From Natribaculum breve (GTDB taxonomy: Archaea; Halobacteriota; Halobacteria; Halobacteriales; Natrialbaceae), in contig NZ_CP095390.1 in NCBI RefSeq assembly GCF_023008585.1, forward strand, positions 992,001 to 1,056,000: 64,000 bases of DNA. Direction: 5' to 3'. The notes under the pieces are model-generated. The model did not search any database and had not been told where the DNA came from. It was given only the letters and a program-made list of their open reading frames with translations. Shown in pieces: positions 16,874 to 25,182 of the stretch (its first letter is position 1; each line of letters starts with the position of its first letter). The translations under genes and the position numbers were made by a program.

Positions 16874-17707
16874 TTACAGGATTCGATCGACGCGACCGTC
16901 GAGGTCGAGCGACTCGGCGACTGCGGGCGTGAGTCCGTAGACGGCGTCGAGGAAGTTGATCCGATAGCTCGCCGGCCCGTCGTACTCGAGGTCGGCCGCC
17001 CGTTCGCCGGCGACGCCGTAGGCGAGCGTGCCGTGGAGGCTCGCTGTGAGGTCGTCGTCGCCGGCACCACAGAAGGTCGCGAGGGTCGAACCGAGCATAC
17101 AGCCGGTGCCGACCACCTCGCTCAGCATCTCGTGGCCGGCGCGCACCCGGTAGACGGCGTCCGAGTCGGCGACGACGTCCGTCTCGCCGGAGGCGACGAC
17201 GACCGCGCCGGTCGCGTCGGCGAGCGCTCGAGCCGTCTCGTCGATCTCCGCGTAGTCGCCGATCGACTCGACGCCTTTCACCTCCGCCTCGACGCCCGCG
17301 AGGTGGCTGATCTCGCCGTAGTTGCCCTTGATCGCCGCGAACTCGACCGCGTCGAGGAGGCGCTCGTGGACCGCCTCGCGGGTCGGTGTCGCGCCCGCGC
17401 CGACGGGGTCGAGGACGACCGGAATCTCGAGTTCGTTCGCGCGCCGCCCGGCGTTGTGCAGCGCCTCGACGTTCGAGTCGGTCATCCGGCCGGTGTTGAG
17501 CAAGATCGCACCGGCGAGGTCGGCCATCTCCGGGGCCTCGCCGGGGGCGTCTGCCATGACCGGCAGCGCGCCCCAGTGGAGCGTGACGTTCGCCAGGTCG
17601 TTTTTCGTCACCTTGTTCGTGAGCTGCTGGACCAGCGGCTCGCGTTCCCGGATCGCCCGCAGCGAGTCGGCGAGTGCCGCCCCGGTCGCGTCGATCCGGT
17701 CAGTCAT
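16874..17707 (-). CDS. thiM: Hydroxyethylthiazole kinase
   Basis: A 277-aa ribokinase-like enzyme that phosphorylates 4-methyl-5-hydroxyethylthiazole in thiamine salvage. Family features are PLVQQLTNKVTKNDLAN at about 24-40, MADAPGEAPEM with the substrate loop near 52-62, the VLDPVGAGATPTR anion-hole region near 115-127, and GTGCMLGSTLATFCGA near 203-218. Its start overlaps the thiE stop by 8 nt, so thiE-thiM form one operon that salvages the thiazole and joins it to the pyrimidine. Confidence 0.95.
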   Translation of the reverse strand: MTDRIDATGAALADSLRAIREREPLVQQLTNKVTKNDLANVTLHWGALPVMADAPGEAPEMADLAGAILLNTGRMTDSNVEALHNAGRRANELEIPVVLDPVGAGATPTREAVHERLLDAVEFAAIKGNYGEISHLAGVEAEVKGVESIGDYAEIDETARALADATGAVVVASGETDVVADSDAVYRVRAGHEMLSEVVGTGCMLGSTLATFCGAGDDDLTASLHGTLAYGVAGERAADLEYDGPASYRINFLDAVYGLTPAVAESLDLDGRVDRIL

Positions 17708-18335
17708 CCGTCACCGCCTCCCGGAGCGCCTCGGTCGCGGCTCGCGGATCGTCCGCCGCGGTGATCTCGCTGACGACGGCCACGCCCGTGGCACCGGCTT
17801 CGACCACTGGCGCGGCGTTTTTGGCCGTAACGCCCCCGATTCCGATCACCGGGATCGACACCGCGTCGGCGATCGCGGCCACGCGCTCGAGGCCGATGCC
17901 GTTTTTCTCGTCTGTGACGTCCTTCGAGGTGGTTCCGTAAATCGCTCCGACGCCGAGGTAGTCCGCACCTGCGGCTTCCGCCTGTTCGGCCTCGGCGACG
18001 GTCGACGTCGAGCAGCCGATCACCGCGTCGGGGCCGAGCAGGTTTCGTGCGACCTCGAGTGGCGCGTCCGACTGGCCGAGGTGGACGCCGTCGGCGTCGA
18101 CGGCCTGGGCGACGTCCACCCGGTCGTTGACGACGAAGTCGACGTCTGCCGCGGCGGTGAGTTCCCGGAGTTTCAGGCCGAGTTCGTACCGCGACCGCGC
18201 GTCCGTTCCCTTCTCGCGCAGTTGCACGACGTCGACGCCGCCGTCGATCGCCCCACGGACGACGTCGACGGTCGATCGACCCGCCGAGAGCGATTCCTGG
18301 GTGACGAGGTACGTCCGCCAGTTCTGCTGATTCAC
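17700..18335 (-). CDS. thiE: Thiamine-phosphate synthase
   Basis: A 211-aa TIM-barrel enzyme that condenses hydroxymethylpyrimidine diphosphate with thiazole phosphate to thiamine monophosphate. Visible family motifs are VVQLREKG (diphosphate and substrate binding), VNDRVDVA, GVHLGQSDAP, GCSTSTVAEAE, YLGVGAIYGTTSK and GIGGVTAKN. The frame is open far upstream, but that part is Arg-rich noise, and the conserved protein begins VNQQNWRTYLVT, so the GTG at 18335 is taken as the start; a GTG at 18347 is an alternative. First gene of thiE-thiM. Confidence 0.93.
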   Translation of the reverse strand: MNQQNWRTYLVTQESLSAGRSTVDVVRGAIDGGVDVVQLREKGTDARSRYELGLKLRELTAAADVDFVVNDRVDVAQAVDADGVHLGQSDAPLEVARNLLGPDAVIGCSTSTVAEAEQAEAAGADYLGVGAIYGTTSKDVTDEKNGIGLERVAAIADAVSIPVIGIGGVTAKNAAPVVEAGATGVAVVSEITAADDPRAATEALREAVTDD

Positions 18336-18439
18336 GGGTGATACCACTCGAGGATACGTCAAAATCGCTTCGGTCCCGAACCGTCCTCGGCGTCGGATCG
18401 GGGACGTCCGTGCGTTCTGGATACCCGCTCTCGAGGACG

Positions 18440-19129
18440 TCACTCGAGTCGTCGCGGCATGGCCTCGGCGACGGCGGTGAGCCACGCGCGTCTGTCGCTC
18501 GCCTCGAGGACGGCGGAGGCCGCACCGGCCGCGTCCGCGCCGAGGTCGAACGCTCGCGCGACGTCGTCGGCCGAACTGATCCCGCCGCCGACGAGCACCT
18601 TCGTCCGCGGGTTTCGGTCGTCGACCATCGCGACGAACTCCTCGACGAGTTCCGGGCGCGTCCGGGTGATCGCGCGACCGGTCGCGACGTCCTCGGGTTT
18701 CTCCAGGAGGAGGCAGTCGGGGTCGAAGGCGAGTGCCGCCTCGCCCATCTCGCGGCCGGCGACGCAGACGATCGACTCGAGGCCGAACTCGCCACACCGG
18801 GCGACGGTCCGTTCGATCTCCTCGAGCGTCGCCCGGTTCTCGGGGTGGTTGACGAGGACGCCGTCGGCACCGGCGGCCGCGAGCGCCTGGATCGAGATAC
18901 GCCCGTTACCGCGGCCCGGTTCCAGCGCGTCGACGGACTGCGCCACGACGGGCAGCGACGTTTCTTCGGCGGCGAGCCGGACGTCGGGCGTCTGCGGTGC
19001 GACGGCGAACGTCCTGTTGGTCGCTTCGGCGACCGCCTCGAGCGTTCGCGCGAGCGCCAGGCCGTCTTCGCCCGCGGTGCCGTCGTACACCTTGTAGTTC
19101 ACCAGGAAGTGTGGATACTCGAGTCCCAT
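18440..19129 (-). CDS. tpiA: Triose-phosphate isomerase, archaeal type
   Basis: A 229-aa short archaeal TIM interconverting glyceraldehyde-3-phosphate and dihydroxyacetone phosphate. The catalytic lysine is in NYKVYDG (about K13), the electrophilic His in VNHPENR, and the catalytic Glu in LLEKPEDVATGRAI. The phosphate-binding VGGGISSADDV is near the end. At about 230 aa it matches archaeal tetrameric TIMs, which are shorter than bacterial ones. Divergent from the cobalamin cluster, 127 nt apart. Confidence 0.95.
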   Translation of the reverse strand: MGLEYPHFLVNYKVYDGTAGEDGLALARTLEAVAEATNRTFAVAPQTPDVRLAAEETSLPVVAQSVDALEPGRGNGRISIQALAAAGADGVLVNHPENRATLEEIERTVARCGEFGLESIVCVAGREMGEAALAFDPDCLLLEKPEDVATGRAITRTRPELVEEFVAMVDDRNPRTKVLVGGGISSADDVARAFDLGADAAGAASAVLEASDRRAWLTAVAEAMPRRLE

Positions 19130-19222
19130 CTGCGGACGGCTACTCGGTGGAGTGGCCTAACTGTCCTGTTGCGATCGACGGGGGCGAGGACGGTCGGCTG
19201 CCGGCCCGGGACGAATACAACT

Positions 19223-19243
19223 AGATTGAAGTTACTGCAATCT
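19223..19243. promoter_or_regulatory. Inverted repeat upstream of the uroporphyrinogen methyltransferase gene
   Basis: AGATTG and CAATCT form a perfect 6-bp inverted repeat separated by 9 nt, ending 14 nt before the ATG. Read in reverse it contains TTGCAGTAA, resembling the TTGCAGTAG site before cbiT. It is positioned over the expected core promoter, so it could be an operator of a cobalamin or cobalt regulator. Weak but repeated evidence. Confidence 0.4.
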
Positions 19244-19256
19244 CGATTGGTTGTCG

Positions 19257-20219
19257 ATGGAGGACGACACCGCTCGCGGATCGGCGAGCACGGACGATCC
19301 GCGCACGTCGCCCGGAGACGACGATACCGACGATCACACGTCGGCGCAGGGACTCGCGACGCGAGGCACGCAGTCACCGTCCGGTGGCGAACGCGATCCG
19401 GCGTCCGTCGGCGTCCCGTCGCCGTCGTCGATTCCGGATCGGTCGCGTGCCTCGTCGGGTACGGTGTACCTGGTCGGGGCCGGCCCGGGCGATCCCGACC
19501 TGCTGACAGTACGGGCGCGCTGGCTGATCGAGACCGCGGACGTCATCTTCCACGACGCGCTCGTCCGCGAGACGTTACTCGAGAGTCTGCCCGCTACCGC
19601 CGAGATCGTCGACGTCGGCAAACGCGTCGAGTACAAGACGCCCCAGTCGGAGATCAACGACCTCCTCGTCGAACGCGCGTCGGCCGGCGACGCCGTCGTC
19701 CGACTGAAAGGCGGCGACCCGTTCGTCTTCGGCCGCGGCGGGGAGGAAGCCCAGCACTTGACCGACCACGGCGTTCCGTTTCAGATCGTTCCCGGCGTCT
19801 CGAGCGTGCTCGCCGCACCGGGTGTCGCCGGCGTTCCGCTCACCCACCGCGACGTCGCCTCGCGCTTTACCGTCATCACCGGCCACGAGACGCCCGAGAA
19901 AGACGAGAGCGCACTCGACTGGGACGCGATCTCTGCGGCGGTCGAGAGCGGCGGGACGCTGGTCATCCTCATGGGCGTGCGGACCCTCGAGCGGAACGTG
20001 ACGGCCCTGCGCACACACGGTGTTTGCGGCGAGAAACCCGTCGCGCTCGTCCAGAAGGCGACCTGGGACGACCAGCAGGTGGTCCGGGGGACCCTCGAGA
20101 CGATCGTCGACCGGGTCGAGAGCGAGGGCGTGGAACCGCCCGCGACTGCAGTCGTCGGCGACGTCGCCGCGATCCGGGACGAGATCGAGGCGGAACTGAC
20201 TCCCTTCGAGCCCGCCTGA
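19257..20219 (+). CDS. cobA: Uroporphyrinogen-III C-methyltransferase (SUMT)
   Basis: A 320-aa enzyme making precorrin-2 from uroporphyrinogen III with two S-adenosylmethionine. The tetrapyrrole methylase domain begins near residue 68 with VYLVGAGPGDPDLLTV; the cofactor loops RLKGGDPFVFGRGGEE and IVPGVSS follow. A Ser/Asp/Thr-rich disordered extension of about 65 residues precedes the domain, longer than usual. The ATG at 19257 is preferred over the in-frame TTG just before it. It heads the cluster and pairs with the precorrin-2 dehydrogenase gene 9 nt downstream, which fits both siroheme/heme and cobalamin supply. Confidence 0.93.
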   Translation: MEDDTARGSASTDDPRTSPGDDDTDDHTSAQGLATRGTQSPSGGERDPASVGVPSPSSIPDRSRASSGTVYLVGAGPGDPDLLTVRARWLIETADVIFHDALVRETLLESLPATAEIVDVGKRVEYKTPQSEINDLLVERASAGDAVVRLKGGDPFVFGRGGEEAQHLTDHGVPFQIVPGVSSVLAAPGVAGVPLTHRDVASRFTVITGHETPEKDESALDWDAISAAVESGGTLVILMGVRTLERNVTALRTHGVCGEKPVALVQKATWDDQQVVRGTLETIVDRVESEGVEPPATAVVGDVAAIRDEIEAELTPFEPA

Positions 20220-20228
20220 GTCGAGTCG

Positions 20229-20852
20229 ATGCTCCCGCTCTTTCACGACTTCGAGGGCCGGTCGGTAGTCGTCGTCGGCGGTGGCCCGGTCGCTCTCCGG
20301 AAGGCCCGGACCTTCGCCGAGGAGGCCGACGTGACGGCCGTCGCCCCCGAGTTCGCCGACGGATTCGACGACCTCGAGTGTGAACTGATCCGTCGAACGC
20401 TCGAGGCCGAAGACGCCCCCGAGGTCGTCGCCGACGCCTTCCTCGTCGTGCCGGCGACCGACGACGGAGGGCTCAACGACGCCGTGGCTGCAGCCGCCCG
20501 CGAGGCCGGCTGTCTGGTAAACCGGGTCGACGAACGCGGCGACGTCGTGACCCCCAGTCGGGCCGAATCGGATCGGATCACGATCGCCATCTCGACTCGG
20601 GGAGCGAGTCCCGCCACGTCGAAGTACCTCCGACAGCAGATCGAGCCGTTACTCGAGCGCGCCGACCCGATGGTTGCACTCCAGGCGGACCTGCGCGAGA
20701 AGTTGCAGTCTACCGACGGGCTGTCCTCGAGCGAACGCCGCCGGGCACTCTGGCGCGTCCTCGAGGACGAGGAGGTCTGGGGGCACCTCGAGGACGGCCG
20801 CCACGAGGACGCGAGAGCGCGTGCGTGGAACCTCGTCGAGGGCCTCGAGTGA
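20229..20852 (+). CDS. sirC: Precorrin-2 dehydrogenase / sirohydrochlorin-forming (CysG N-domain type)
   Basis: A 207-aa protein beginning MLPLFHDFEGRSVVVVGGGPVALRK (split here as MLPLFHDFEGR plus the NAD-binding VVVVGGGPVALRKA), the typical Rossmann opening. VPATDDGGLNDAV and RITIAISTRGASPATSKYLR are the family dimer and active-site regions. It oxidises precorrin-2 to sirohydrochlorin, the substrate for CbiX cobalt insertion and for siroheme or archaeal heme. Some relatives also insert iron; that cannot be decided here. Cotranscribed with the SUMT gene. Confidence 0.9.
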   Translation: MLPLFHDFEGRSVVVVGGGPVALRKARTFAEEADVTAVAPEFADGFDDLECELIRRTLEAEDAPEVVADAFLVVPATDDGGLNDAVAAAAREAGCLVNRVDERGDVVTPSRAESDRITIAISTRGASPATSKYLRQQIEPLLERADPMVALQADLREKLQSTDGLSSSERRRALWRVLEDEEVWGHLEDGRHEDARARAWNLVEGLE

Positions 20853-20876
20853 ACGACGGGGTGAATGAAACTCCGA

Positions 20877-20890
20877 TTGCAGTAGTGCAA
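20877..20890. promoter_or_regulatory. TTGCA-gtag-TGCAA palindrome upstream of cbiT
   Basis: A perfect 5-bp inverted repeat with a 4-nt GTAG centre, 74 nt before the cbiT start. Its left half TTGCAGTA recurs in reverse before the SUMT gene, and a GTAGTA centre recurs before cobN. Candidate binding site for a regulator of cobalamin genes. Confidence 0.4.
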
Positions 20891-20922
20891 CGGCAGGTGT
20901 GAAATACGACTTTGGATAGTAC

Positions 20923-20939
20923 AAACAAAATTGTTTTTA
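20923..20939 (+). promoter_or_regulatory. cbiT promoter: TATA-like box overlapped by an AAACAA/TTGTTT palindrome
   Basis: AAACAA-AA-TTGTTT is a small palindrome that runs into TTTTTAG. The latter is centred about 28 nt before the ATG at 20964, as expected for a leaderless transcript. The overlap of a palindrome with the TATA region is the usual layout of an archaeal repressor site. It shows that the cbi genes from cbiT on have a promoter separate from the SUMT gene. Confidence 0.5.
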
Positions 20940-20963
20940 GGGATCGCTCGAAGGGTACGGATA

Positions 20964-21521
20964 ATGCCCCAGGTGGCGCTCCCACACGATGCGAAGGCAG
21001 GACCGACGAAACCGGAGGTCCGGGCGGTGTCGCTCGAGAAACTCGATCTTCGACAGTCCGACCACGTCGTCGACGTCGGCTCCTGTACCGGCTCGGTCAC
21101 CATCGAGGCGGCCCGACGGGTCGAGCGCGTGACCGCCGTCGAGCGCAAACCCGAACGCCTCGAGGTCACGGAGAAGAATCTCGCGGCCAACGAGTACGAC
21201 GCGGACGTTACGCTGCGAGAGGCCGAAGCGCCCGAGGGACTGCCCGCGGACGCAGACGCCATGTTCGTCGGCGGCAGCCGCAACTTCGAGGCCGTCCTCG
21301 ACCACGCCGTCGAGACGAACGTAGAGCGAGTCGTGATGAACGTCGCCCGACTCGAGGTCGCCGGGCGGGCCGTCGAGGCCTTCCGCGAGCGCGAACTCCT
21401 GGACGAGGTCGTCCAGTTGCAGGTGAGCCACGGCTACGAACTCGTCGGCGCGACGAGTTTCGACTCACAGAATCCGGTGTACGTGATCGTCGGCCGCCGG
21501 GACGCGGAGGGGTTGGCGTGA
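20964..21521 (+). CDS. cbiT: Cobalt-precorrin-6B (C15) methyltransferase / decarboxylase
   Basis: A 185-aa Rossmann methyltransferase with the S-adenosylmethionine loop VVDVGSCTGSVTIEAA at about 32-47, preceded by GPTKPEVRAVSLEKL, the CbiT signature region (G-TK-EVRA). It methylates C15 and decarboxylates the C12 acetate side chain of the corrin intermediate. Its stop overlaps the GTG start of cbiL (GTGA). The ATG at 20964 is favoured over the upstream TTG because the promoter sits directly before it. Confidence 0.92.
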   Translation: MPQVALPHDAKAGPTKPEVRAVSLEKLDLRQSDHVVDVGSCTGSVTIEAARRVERVTAVERKPERLEVTEKNLAANEYDADVTLREAEAPEGLPADADAMFVGGSRNFEAVLDHAVETNVERVVMNVARLEVAGRAVEAFRERELLDEVVQLQVSHGYELVGATSFDSQNPVYVIVGRRDAEGLA

Positions 21522-22264
21522 CGGTCTACGGCGTGGGGCTGGGCCCCGGCGACGCCGAACTCGTGACCGTCAAAGGGAGACGTGTGCTCGAGTCCGTCGA
21601 GACCGTCTACTCCCCCGGTCGCCTCTCGCGGTCGGTCGCCTTGGAGCACGTCGACGACTCGAAGATCGGCGATCTCGACTTCCCGATGACGCGCGATCCC
21701 GACGAGCTTCGACGCGCCTGGAAGGAGGCCGCCGCGGAGGTGGCCGACGAGGCCAGCGAGGACGACGTCGCCTTCGTCACGCTCGGCGACCCCAACGTCT
21801 ACTCGACGTTCGGCCACCTTCGCCGGACGCTCGAGACGTTCCACCCCGAGGTGGACCTCGAGGTCGTCCCCGGCGTGAGTGCGATGACCGCCTTCGCGAC
21901 GGCACTCGGCGTCGAGGTCGAATCCGGGACGGGACTGGCGCTGCGGGAGGCCGCCAGCGGGGCAGCACCCACGGGTCCCGATCGGCTGATCCTGTTCAAG
22001 GTCACCGACGCGCCGACCACGCACGAGAGACTGACCGAGGCGGGCTACGACGTCCGTTTCGGTCGGCGACTGTTCATGGAACAGGGAGAGACGGTCGTCA
22101 CGGACGACCCCGAGGAGATCGCAGAGCGCGACTACTACACGCTCGCGTACGCCGAGAAGCGCGACCTCGAGCGCGACCTGGCGACCGCGGAGTTCGACCT
22201 CGAGGACGCTGACGACGACGCGAACGCCGACGACGCCGACGCGAAAGCGGAGGGATCGGCATGA
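21518..22264 (+). CDS. cbiL: Cobalt-factor II / precorrin-2 C20-methyltransferase
   Basis: A 248-aa tetrapyrrole methylase. It begins MTVYGVGLGPGDAELVTVKG (GTG start), with cofactor loops VTLGDPNVYSTFGH and VPGVSAMTAFATALG and the CbiL-type YSPGRLSRSV near 34. It adds the C20 methyl that is later expelled on ring contraction. The C-terminal 25 residues are an acidic Asp/Ala tail beyond the fold, a typical halophilic addition. Overlaps cbiT by 4 nt and cbiF by 4 nt. Confidence 0.92.
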   Translation: MTVYGVGLGPGDAELVTVKGRRVLESVETVYSPGRLSRSVALEHVDDSKIGDLDFPMTRDPDELRRAWKEAAAEVADEASEDDVAFVTLGDPNVYSTFGHLRRTLETFHPEVDLEVVPGVSAMTAFATALGVEVESGTGLALREAASGAAPTGPDRLILFKVTDAPTTHERLTEAGYDVRFGRRLFMEQGETVVTDDPEEIAERDYYTLAYAEKRDLERDLATAEFDLEDADDDANADDADAKAEGSA

Positions 22265-23091
22265 GCGGTGACGACGGCAGCCAGTACACCGCCGGCGACG
22301 TCCGCGAGGGCGTCCCCTTCGTCGGGGCCGGCCCTGGCGATCCGGGCTTGCTGACCGTGACCGGGAAAGAACTGCTCGAGGAAGCCGACCTCGTGGTCCA
22401 CGCCGGTTCGCTGGTCAACAGCGAACTGCTGGAGGAGTACTGCGCCGACGCCGAACTGGTGAACTCCGTCGGCAAGGACCTCGAGGAACTCGTTCCCCTG
22501 ATGGCCGACGCCTACCACGAGGGACGGGAAGTCGTCCGGCTGCACAGCGGCGACCCCGCGATCTACGGGGCCGCACTCGAGCAGATGGACGCCCTCGAGG
22601 CCGAGGACGTGCCGACCTATTTCGTCCCCGGCGTGACCTCCTCGTTCGCGGCGAGTGCGACCCTCGGCACCCAGCTCACGCTGAACGAGGTCGCGAACCA
22701 CGTGGCGTTCACCCGACCGCAGGGCAAGACCCTGACCGAGGAGGAAGATCACGTCAGCGACTTCGTCGGGATGGGCGACGTGACGACCTGCATCTACCTC
22801 GGGACTCACGCGGTGCGGGAGACGATGGAGCGGTTACTCGAGGACGGTCACGACCCCGAAACGCCCGTCGCGGTGGTCTACCACGCCTCCTGGCCCGACG
22901 AGGACGTCATGACCGGGACGATCGAGACGATCGCCGACACGGTCGAGGAGGCCGGGTATCGGGCTTCGGCCCTGGTGCTGATCGGCGAGGTCGTCACCGG
23001 CGCGGGCTACGAGCGGTCGTACCTCTACGGTGACTGGGCCAACCGTGGTTCCGGAGAGGCCGACGAGAGCGAAGAGGGGTGTTCGGATTAG
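22261..23091 (+). CDS. cbiF: Cobalt-precorrin-4 C11-methyltransferase
   Basis: A 276-aa tetrapyrrole methylase with VPFVGAGPGDPGLLTVTGKE at about 18-37, HAGSLVNSELL, RLHSGDPAIYGA and VPGVTSSFAASA. The phrases VVHAGSLVN and HSGDPAIYGA are characteristic of CbiF/CobM. It methylates C11 of the contracted ring intermediate. Starts within the cbiL stop (ATGA). After it comes a 251-nt gap holding an inverted-repeat element before cbiG, the only long gap in this gene run. Confidence 0.93.
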   Translation: MSGDDGSQYTAGDVREGVPFVGAGPGDPGLLTVTGKELLEEADLVVHAGSLVNSELLEEYCADAELVNSVGKDLEELVPLMADAYHEGREVVRLHSGDPAIYGAALEQMDALEAEDVPTYFVPGVTSSFAASATLGTQLTLNEVANHVAFTRPQGKTLTEEEDHVSDFVGMGDVTTCIYLGTHAVRETMERLLEDGHDPETPVAVVYHASWPDEDVMTGTIETIADTVEEAGYRASALVLIGEVVTGAGYERSYLYGDWANRGSGEADESEEGCSD

Positions 23092-23136
23092 TATGACTGC
23101 TCGGAAACGTTCGAACGGTCTCGACAGCGATGAACA

Positions 23137-23257
23137 GGGTGAAAGCCCCCGGGCCGCTCGACTCCCGCGGCTCGCTGCGCGCTTCCCTCACTTCGTTCGG
23201 TGCAGTGCTTGCGTCGCCGGAGTTCGTCGAGCGGCCCGGCCCCTTTCATTCCCACCC
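23137..23257. repeat. Inverted-repeat (MITE-like) element between cbiF and cbiG
   Basis: The left arm GGGTGAAAGCCCCCGGGCCG continues as CTCGAC. It matches the complement of the right arm, which ends GGCCCCTTTCATTCCCACCC; the shared inner part is GGGCCGCTCGAC. The arms are 26-32 nt and the whole element is about 121 bp. The centre (CGCGGCTCGCTGCGCGCTTCC...CTTCGTTCGGTGCAG) has the low-complexity Cys/Ser-codon look of dispersed haloarchaeal intergenic repeats. No coding potential. It lies inside a polycistronic stretch, so it would be transcribed as a long hairpin. Confidence 0.65.
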
Positions 23258-23342
23258 GGGATGGTTGGTCGGGGTGCCGACTCGAGTGGCTGGCCGAGCG
23301 CGCGATTGGAACGTGGAACGATCGGCTATTCGGAGGTGAACG

Positions 23343-24317
23343 ATGAGTACTGACAGCAACGATTCGGACGGTGGAAGCGGACACTGCAAGACGCCCGATT
23401 CGGATGGCGAAGTCGCAGAGGAAATCGCAATCGTCGCCTTCGAGCGGAAGATGGACACCGCGGAGGAAATCGTCGAGGGCATCGGCGACCGCTACGAGTC
23501 CATCGACGTCCTCGAGTACCACTCCGAGGTCTTCGAGGAGTACTGGGGCGAGTACGACTGTTTCGTCGGGCTGATGGCCTCGGGCATCGCGATGCGCAAG
23601 ACGGCCCACCTGCTCGAGGACAAGTGGGACGACCCGGCGATCGTCGTCGTCGACGAGGAGTTGACCTGGGCCATCCCGATCACGGGCGGCCACCACGGCG
23701 CGAACCAGGTCGCGAAGGACCTCGCCAAACTGGGCGCGATCCCGGCGATGACCACCGCCTCGGAGGCGGCGGGCAAGCAGGGCGTCGAGGCCCGCGCGAA
23801 GGCGATGGACCTCCACGTGGTCAACGGCGACTCGACCGTGGCGACGAACCTCGCGGTGCTCGACGACGAACTCGGTCCCGTCGCCCGCCTCGACGGTCCG
23901 AAGGCCGTGCTCGTCGGCGACGACGTGACGGTCCTCAAGCGCAACACCGAGGACGGCGTCGTCGTCGGCACCGGCAGCGTCTCCGGCGCGAAGAAGGAGA
24001 CGTTCCTCGAGGCCTGGGAGACCGCCCTCGAGCAAACCGACTACGATCTCGAGGACGTCGAGTTCGTCGCGACGGCGACCCGGAAGGAAGACGAAGACGG
24101 GTTGCTCGAGGCCGCCGACGAACTCGGCCTCGGCGTCGTCGCCTTCGACAAGGAGACGCTGCTCGCTCACGAGGGGCCGACGCCCTCGAAGTCCAAGGAG
24201 TTGATCGGCTGGCCGGGCGTCTCGGAGGCGTCGGCGATCGCCGGCGGACGCGAGAACGAACTCGTACTCGAGAAGATCAGCTACGAAGACGAGGTAACGG
24301 TGGCGATCGGCCGATGA
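23343..24317 (+). CDS. cbiG: Cobalt-precorrin-5A hydrolase
   Basis: A 324-aa CbiG protein that opens the delta-lactone of cobalt-precorrin-5A and releases the extruded two-carbon unit. The central domain has YDCFVGLMASGIAMRK at about 63-78 and VVDEELTWAIPITGGHHGAN, the family hallmark. The C-terminal domain starts near 220 (EFVATATRKEDEDG) and ends EDEVTVAIGR. A Cys/His-containing polar N-tail (GSGHCKTPD) precedes the fold. Its stop overlaps the next start (ATGA). Confidence 0.92.
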   Translation: MSTDSNDSDGGSGHCKTPDSDGEVAEEIAIVAFERKMDTAEEIVEGIGDRYESIDVLEYHSEVFEEYWGEYDCFVGLMASGIAMRKTAHLLEDKWDDPAIVVVDEELTWAIPITGGHHGANQVAKDLAKLGAIPAMTTASEAAGKQGVEARAKAMDLHVVNGDSTVATNLAVLDDELGPVARLDGPKAVLVGDDVTVLKRNTEDGVVVGTGSVSGAKKETFLEAWETALEQTDYDLEDVEFVATATRKEDEDGLLEAADELGLGVVAFDKETLLAHEGPTPSKSKELIGWPGVSEASAIAGGRENELVLEKISYEDEVTVAIGR

Positions 24318-25177
24318 GTTCGGACGCTGACCCTGCCGGTACGCCCGAGGAGTACGGCACCCTCTACGTGGTCGGCATCGGCCCCGGCCTGCCCGACCAC
24401 ATGACCCAGCGGGCGAAGGAGGTCGTCGAGACGGCCGACTGCGTGATCGCTTCCAATCTCTACCAGAAGTTCCTCCGCGAGGACGGCACCCTGCCCCCCG
24501 AAGACGCGGTGGACGACGACGGGTTCGTGACTCGAGACGGCGGCCACGAACAGCAGATCGTCCGCTCGTCGATGGGCCGCCAGATCGAGCTGGCGAGAGA
24601 GGCCTTCGAGCGCGTCCGCGCGGGCGAGGACGTCGCCCACGTCTCGGGCGGCGATCCCTCGGTCTACGGCAAGTCCGACCTGCTGTTCCTGATGGCAGAG
24701 GAGGAAGCGGCGACCGACGTCCCCATCGAGATCGTCCCCGGCGTGACCGCCGCGCTCGGCGGAGCGGCGATGGTCGGTGCACCGCTGTGTAACGACTTCT
24801 GTACCGTCTCCCTCTCGGACAAGTGGCGCGGCTGGGACGAGATCGAGGAGAAACTGCGTGCAGCCGCGATCAGCGACTTCGTGATCGTGCTGTACAACTG
24901 CTGGCGCAACTACGAGCGGGCGGTCGAGATCGTCCGCGAGGAGCGCACCGACGACGCCTACGTGGCGATCGTCAACGACGCCGGCCGGGCCGACGCCGGC
25001 CGAAACGGCGAGGGCCACTTCGTCACGACGCTGGGCGAGGCCGCCGACCACGACGACAAGGTCTCGGGGATGGGCACCTCGCTCATCATCGGTAACCACG
25101 AGACCAGAACCTGGTGTAACGACGATCGAACGTACCTCGTCACCCCGCGTGGCGGGCGTGACGTCGACGACTTCTGA
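24314..25177 (+). CDS. cbiH1: Cobalt-factor III / precorrin-3B C17-methyltransferase, paralogue 1
   Basis: A 287-aa tetrapyrrole methylase. LYVVGIGPGLPDHMTQRAKE, VSGGDPSVYG, VPGVTAALGGAAMVGAPLCNDFC and VTLY-like VIVLYNCWRNYE are CbiH/CobJ-type blocks. The reaction is C17 methylation with ring contraction. A second CbiH-type gene follows 5 nt later; the two differ clearly in sequence, so they are old paralogues and may not share one substrate. The ATG at 24314 is chosen; the open frame upstream is an overlap with cbiG in another frame. Confidence 0.88.
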   Translation: MSSDADPAGTPEEYGTLYVVGIGPGLPDHMTQRAKEVVETADCVIASNLYQKFLREDGTLPPEDAVDDDGFVTRDGGHEQQIVRSSMGRQIELAREAFERVRAGEDVAHVSGGDPSVYGKSDLLFLMAEEEAATDVPIEIVPGVTAALGGAAMVGAPLCNDFCTVSLSDKWRGWDEIEEKLRAAAISDFVIVLYNCWRNYERAVEIVREERTDDAYVAIVNDAGRADAGRNGEGHFVTTLGEAADHDDKVSGMGTSLIIGNHETRTWCNDDRTYLVTPRGGRDVDDF

Positions 25178-25182
25178 CAACC

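Noticed and set aside
17700..18797. Long N-terminal extension of thiE (365-codon frame)
   Set aside because: The upstream part overlaps tpiA on the same strand in another frame, is Arg-rich, and lacks homology-like features; the conserved protein begins at the GTG at 18335.
20853..20963. A small gene between the precorrin-2 dehydrogenase and cbiT
   Set aside because: The 111 nt are A/T-rich for this genome and hold promoter-like palindromes; no frame has haloarchaeal codon bias.
23092..23342. Cobalamin riboswitch before cbiG
   Set aside because: No B12-box-like GCCACTG or conserved aptamer layout is visible; the sequence is explained by a two-armed inverted repeat.
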